Shown one piece after another: positions 30,177-31,790 of a stretch of 31,790 bases of DNA; position 1 is the first letter of the stretch, and each line of letters opens with the position of its first letter. The stretch spans positions 1 through 31,790 of the forward strand of contig CAZNTZ010000009.1 in assembly GCA_964576135.1 (NCBI GenBank). The letters are read 5' to 3'. The notes under the pieces were generated by a model that ran no database searches, was not told where the DNA came from, and saw only the letters and a program-made list of their open reading frames with translations. This stretch comes from CAZNTZ01 sp964576135. GTDB taxonomy: Bacteria > Pseudomonadota > Alphaproteobacteria > Rs-D84. Both the position numbers and the translations under genes were made by a program.

Positions 30177-31790
30177 ATTCCGCTTTTTTTGCTGGATGAT
30201 AAATTTCAACATCACGTGTCATTGCGATAAATTTATCACCGCGACGTTTTGGTAATTCGTTTGCTGGAATTTTTTCCAATTCGCGAATATTTTTTACAAC
30301 TGATTCCCCCAACAATTCCATTGTTGCTTGCCAATCTTTGTGTGCACCACCTGCTGGTTCAGAAATTATTTCATCAATAGCAGACATATCTCGCATATCC
30401 GCAGCAGTTAATTTCATAGCAGTTGCTGCTTCTCCGCGGAACTTGTTATCTTTCCATAAAATTGATGCACAAGATTCTGGGGCAATAACAGAATAAATTG
30501 CATTTTCCATCATCAATACCCTATCCCCGGTTGCGATTGCAATTGCACCACCTGATCCACCGGTACCTGCAATAACACTTATATAAGGTGTAGCAATAGA
30601 AAGCCCCATCTGGGTTGTTGCTGCAACCGCTTGGGATTGACCACGTTCTTCACCTTCGCGTCCTGCAAATGCACCATCTGTATCGACCAGTGAAATAACT
30701 GGCAAGTTAAACTTTTCGCCAAGTTGCATTAAACGTTGTGCTTTGCGATAACCTTCTGGGGTTGGCATTCCAAAACGATATTTCTGACGTGTTGCAATAT
30801 CGCGACCTTTTTCTTGACCGATAACAACCGCTGGAACACCTTGGAAATAACCTATTCCACCTTGCATTGCTGGGTCTTCACTAAATAAGCGATCACCCGC
30901 AAGTGGTGTCCAATCACTGACCAAACCATTTATATAATCCAGAAAGTGTGGACGGTTTTCATTTCTTGCAAGCAAGACTTTTTCATATGCTGCAGAAAAT
31001 TCGGATTTTTCTGATTTCTTAACTGCATGTCCACTTGATGGCGGTGTGGCAACATTGATAGTTTTAATACTTCCTGGTTTTTTTGTTAAAACAGACAAGA
31101 TTTTACCAACAGTTTCTTTCAAATCTCTGCGTTTTGTAACAATATCAACCATTCCATGTTCATATAAATAATCTGCGGTTTGAAAGTTTGATGGCAATTT
31201 TTCACGCATATTTTGTTCAATAACGCGACGTCCTGCAAAACCGATACGTGCACCGGCTTCGGCAATATGAATATCACCAAGCATAGCGAACGAAGCAGTA
31301 ACACCACCGTATGTAGGATCAGCCAAAATCACCAAATACGGAATTTTATTTGCACGTAAATTATTAACTGCAACAGTTGTGCGTGCCATCTGCATCAATG
31401 ACAAAATGTTTTCTTGCATTCTGGCGCCGCCACTGGTTGTAATAATAATAAATGATTGTTTTTTCTCAACAGCATGTTCCATAGCAGCAATAATGCCGTC
31501 ACCGACAGCACGCCCCATTGAACCCATCATAAATTCAGCATTCATCACAGCAATAGTTGCAGGAATTCCATCTATTTGACCATCTGCCGCAGAAATAGCA
31601 TCAAAACGTCCTGTTTCTGCACGTGCCTCTATCAATCTGTCTTTATAAGGTACACGATCACAGAATCCAAGTGGATCGTCAGATACGACTGGTAAGTTCA
31701 GCATTTCCCAAGTATTATCATCAAAAAGCAAATCAAAACGTTGTTTTGGTGTCATTGGGAACGAATGACCACAACGTGGGCAAATTCTGA
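30175..31790 (-). CDS. accDA: Fused acetyl-CoA carboxylase carboxyltransferase, beta-alpha (AccD-AccA), 5' end outside window
   Basis: Makes malonyl-CoA for fatty acids by moving CO2 from carboxybiotin to acetyl-CoA. The frame is open to the right edge; the first visible residues, RICPRCGHSFPM, are the second CxxC of the AccD zinc ribbon. The beta part has TSGGARMQE, DPTYGGVTASFAMLGD, IGFAGRRVIEQ and REKLPSNFQ. The alpha part starts near RPHFLDYINGL and has FGMPTPEGYRKAQRLMQ, EERGQS, GTGGSGGAIAI, SVIAPESCASILWKD and EPAGGAHKD. One uninterrupted frame joins them, as in carboxyltransferases fused like PccB. The usual AccA N-terminal helices (about 60 residues) are reduced to a short linker, and the AccA text DTPGAYPG reads DTDGAFAG. 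Confidence 0.96.
   Translation of the reverse strand, partial: RICPRCGHSFPMTPKQRFDLLFDDNTWEMLNLPVVSDDPLGFCDRVPYKDRLIEARAETGRFDAISAADGQIDGIPATIAVMNAEFMMGSMGRAVGDGIIAAMEHAVEKKQSFIIITTSGGARMQENILSLMQMARTTVAVNNLRANKIPYLVILADPTYGGVTASFAMLGDIHIAEAGARIGFAGRRVIEQNMREKLPSNFQTADYLYEHGMVDIVTKRRDLKETVGKILSVLTKKPGSIKTINVATPPSSGHAVKKSEKSEFSAAYEKVLLARNENRPHFLDYINGLVSDWTPLAGDRLFSEDPAMQGGIGYFQGVPAVVIGQEKGRDIATRQKYRFGMPTPEGYRKAQRLMQLGEKFNLPVISLVDTDGAFAGREGEERGQSQAVAATTQMGLSIATPYISVIAGTGGSGGAIAIATGDRVLMMENAIYSVIAPESCASILWKDNKFRGEAATAMKLTAADMRDMSAIDEIISEPAGGAHKDWQATMELLGESVVKNIRELEKIPANELPKRRGDKFIAMTRDVEIYHPAKKAE

Noticed and set aside
1..31790. CRISPR arrays, insertion sequences, integrases, prophage genes or tRNA attachment duplications
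   Set aside because: No regularly spaced repeats, transposase or integrase motifs, or duplicated tRNA 3' ends were found on reading either strand.

Overview
The window is an ordinary-looking but AT-rich chromosomal segment of an alphaproteobacterium. The clearest lineage signal is the two-piece, circularly permuted tmRNA gene (ssrA): the CCA-ending acceptor piece lies upstream of the coding piece, an arrangement typical of Alphaproteobacteria. An AddA-type recombination helicase fits the same placement. Rubrerythrin, many exported cysteine-containing proteins, BspA-type leucine-rich repeat proteins and a small glycosyltransferase locus suggest a host-associated, oxygen-poor niche such as a gut. 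That lifestyle is inference. The standard code is used, and TGA is the regulatory stop in prfB.

Layout. 1-1381: 3' part of an ABC exporter, cut by the window edge. 1389-4327 (minus): recN, a small unknown gene and a standalone amidoligase-like enzyme. 4382-9472 (plus): addA, then a membrane-anchored coiled-coil protein. recN and addA diverge from a 54-bp region holding overlapping promoters and a 14-bp palindrome. 9566-13061: an unknown gene, rubrerythrin, tRNA-Phe, a Tat-exported AmiC-type amidase, a lipoprotein and tRNA-Arg. 13062-17180: surface-glycan locus with two GT2 glycosyltransferases, a SAM methyltransferase and a DUF616-type glycosyltransferase in one minus-strand operon, facing a DUF1796 protein. 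17257-18466: tRNA-Ser and prfB, the latter with a programmed +1 frameshift. 18561-20381: two divergent exported Cys-containing proteins. 20410-22330: obg operon and permuted ssrA. 22354-25996: small membrane protein, MBL-fold hydrolase, then an operon of a protease-less Lon-family ATPase, tsaB and rimI. 26072-28399: two paralogous LRR proteins around a YkgJ-type Cys-cluster protein. 28406-31790: PIF1-like helicase, tRNA-Met(CAT), DUF378 membrane protein and a fused AccD-AccA carboxyltransferase, cut by the right edge.

Promoters resemble sigma-70 sites with 16-17 bp spacers and often an extended -10 (TGnTAtaaT). Two of them (amiC, prfB) put the predicted transcription start on the start codon, implying leaderless mRNAs. 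Convergent genes are tightly packed: stop codons abut or overlap, or share a bidirectional terminator hairpin.

The most notable item is the Lon-family gene: the N-domain and AAA+ module are intact, but the coding sequence ends where the peptidase domain should start and is translationally coupled (ATGA) to tsaB. Other candidates are the recN/addA palindrome, the amidoligase-like enzyme, the LRR/YkgJ cluster and a recurrent short C-terminal tail on unrelated glycan enzymes. No mobile element, prophage or CRISPR array was seen.
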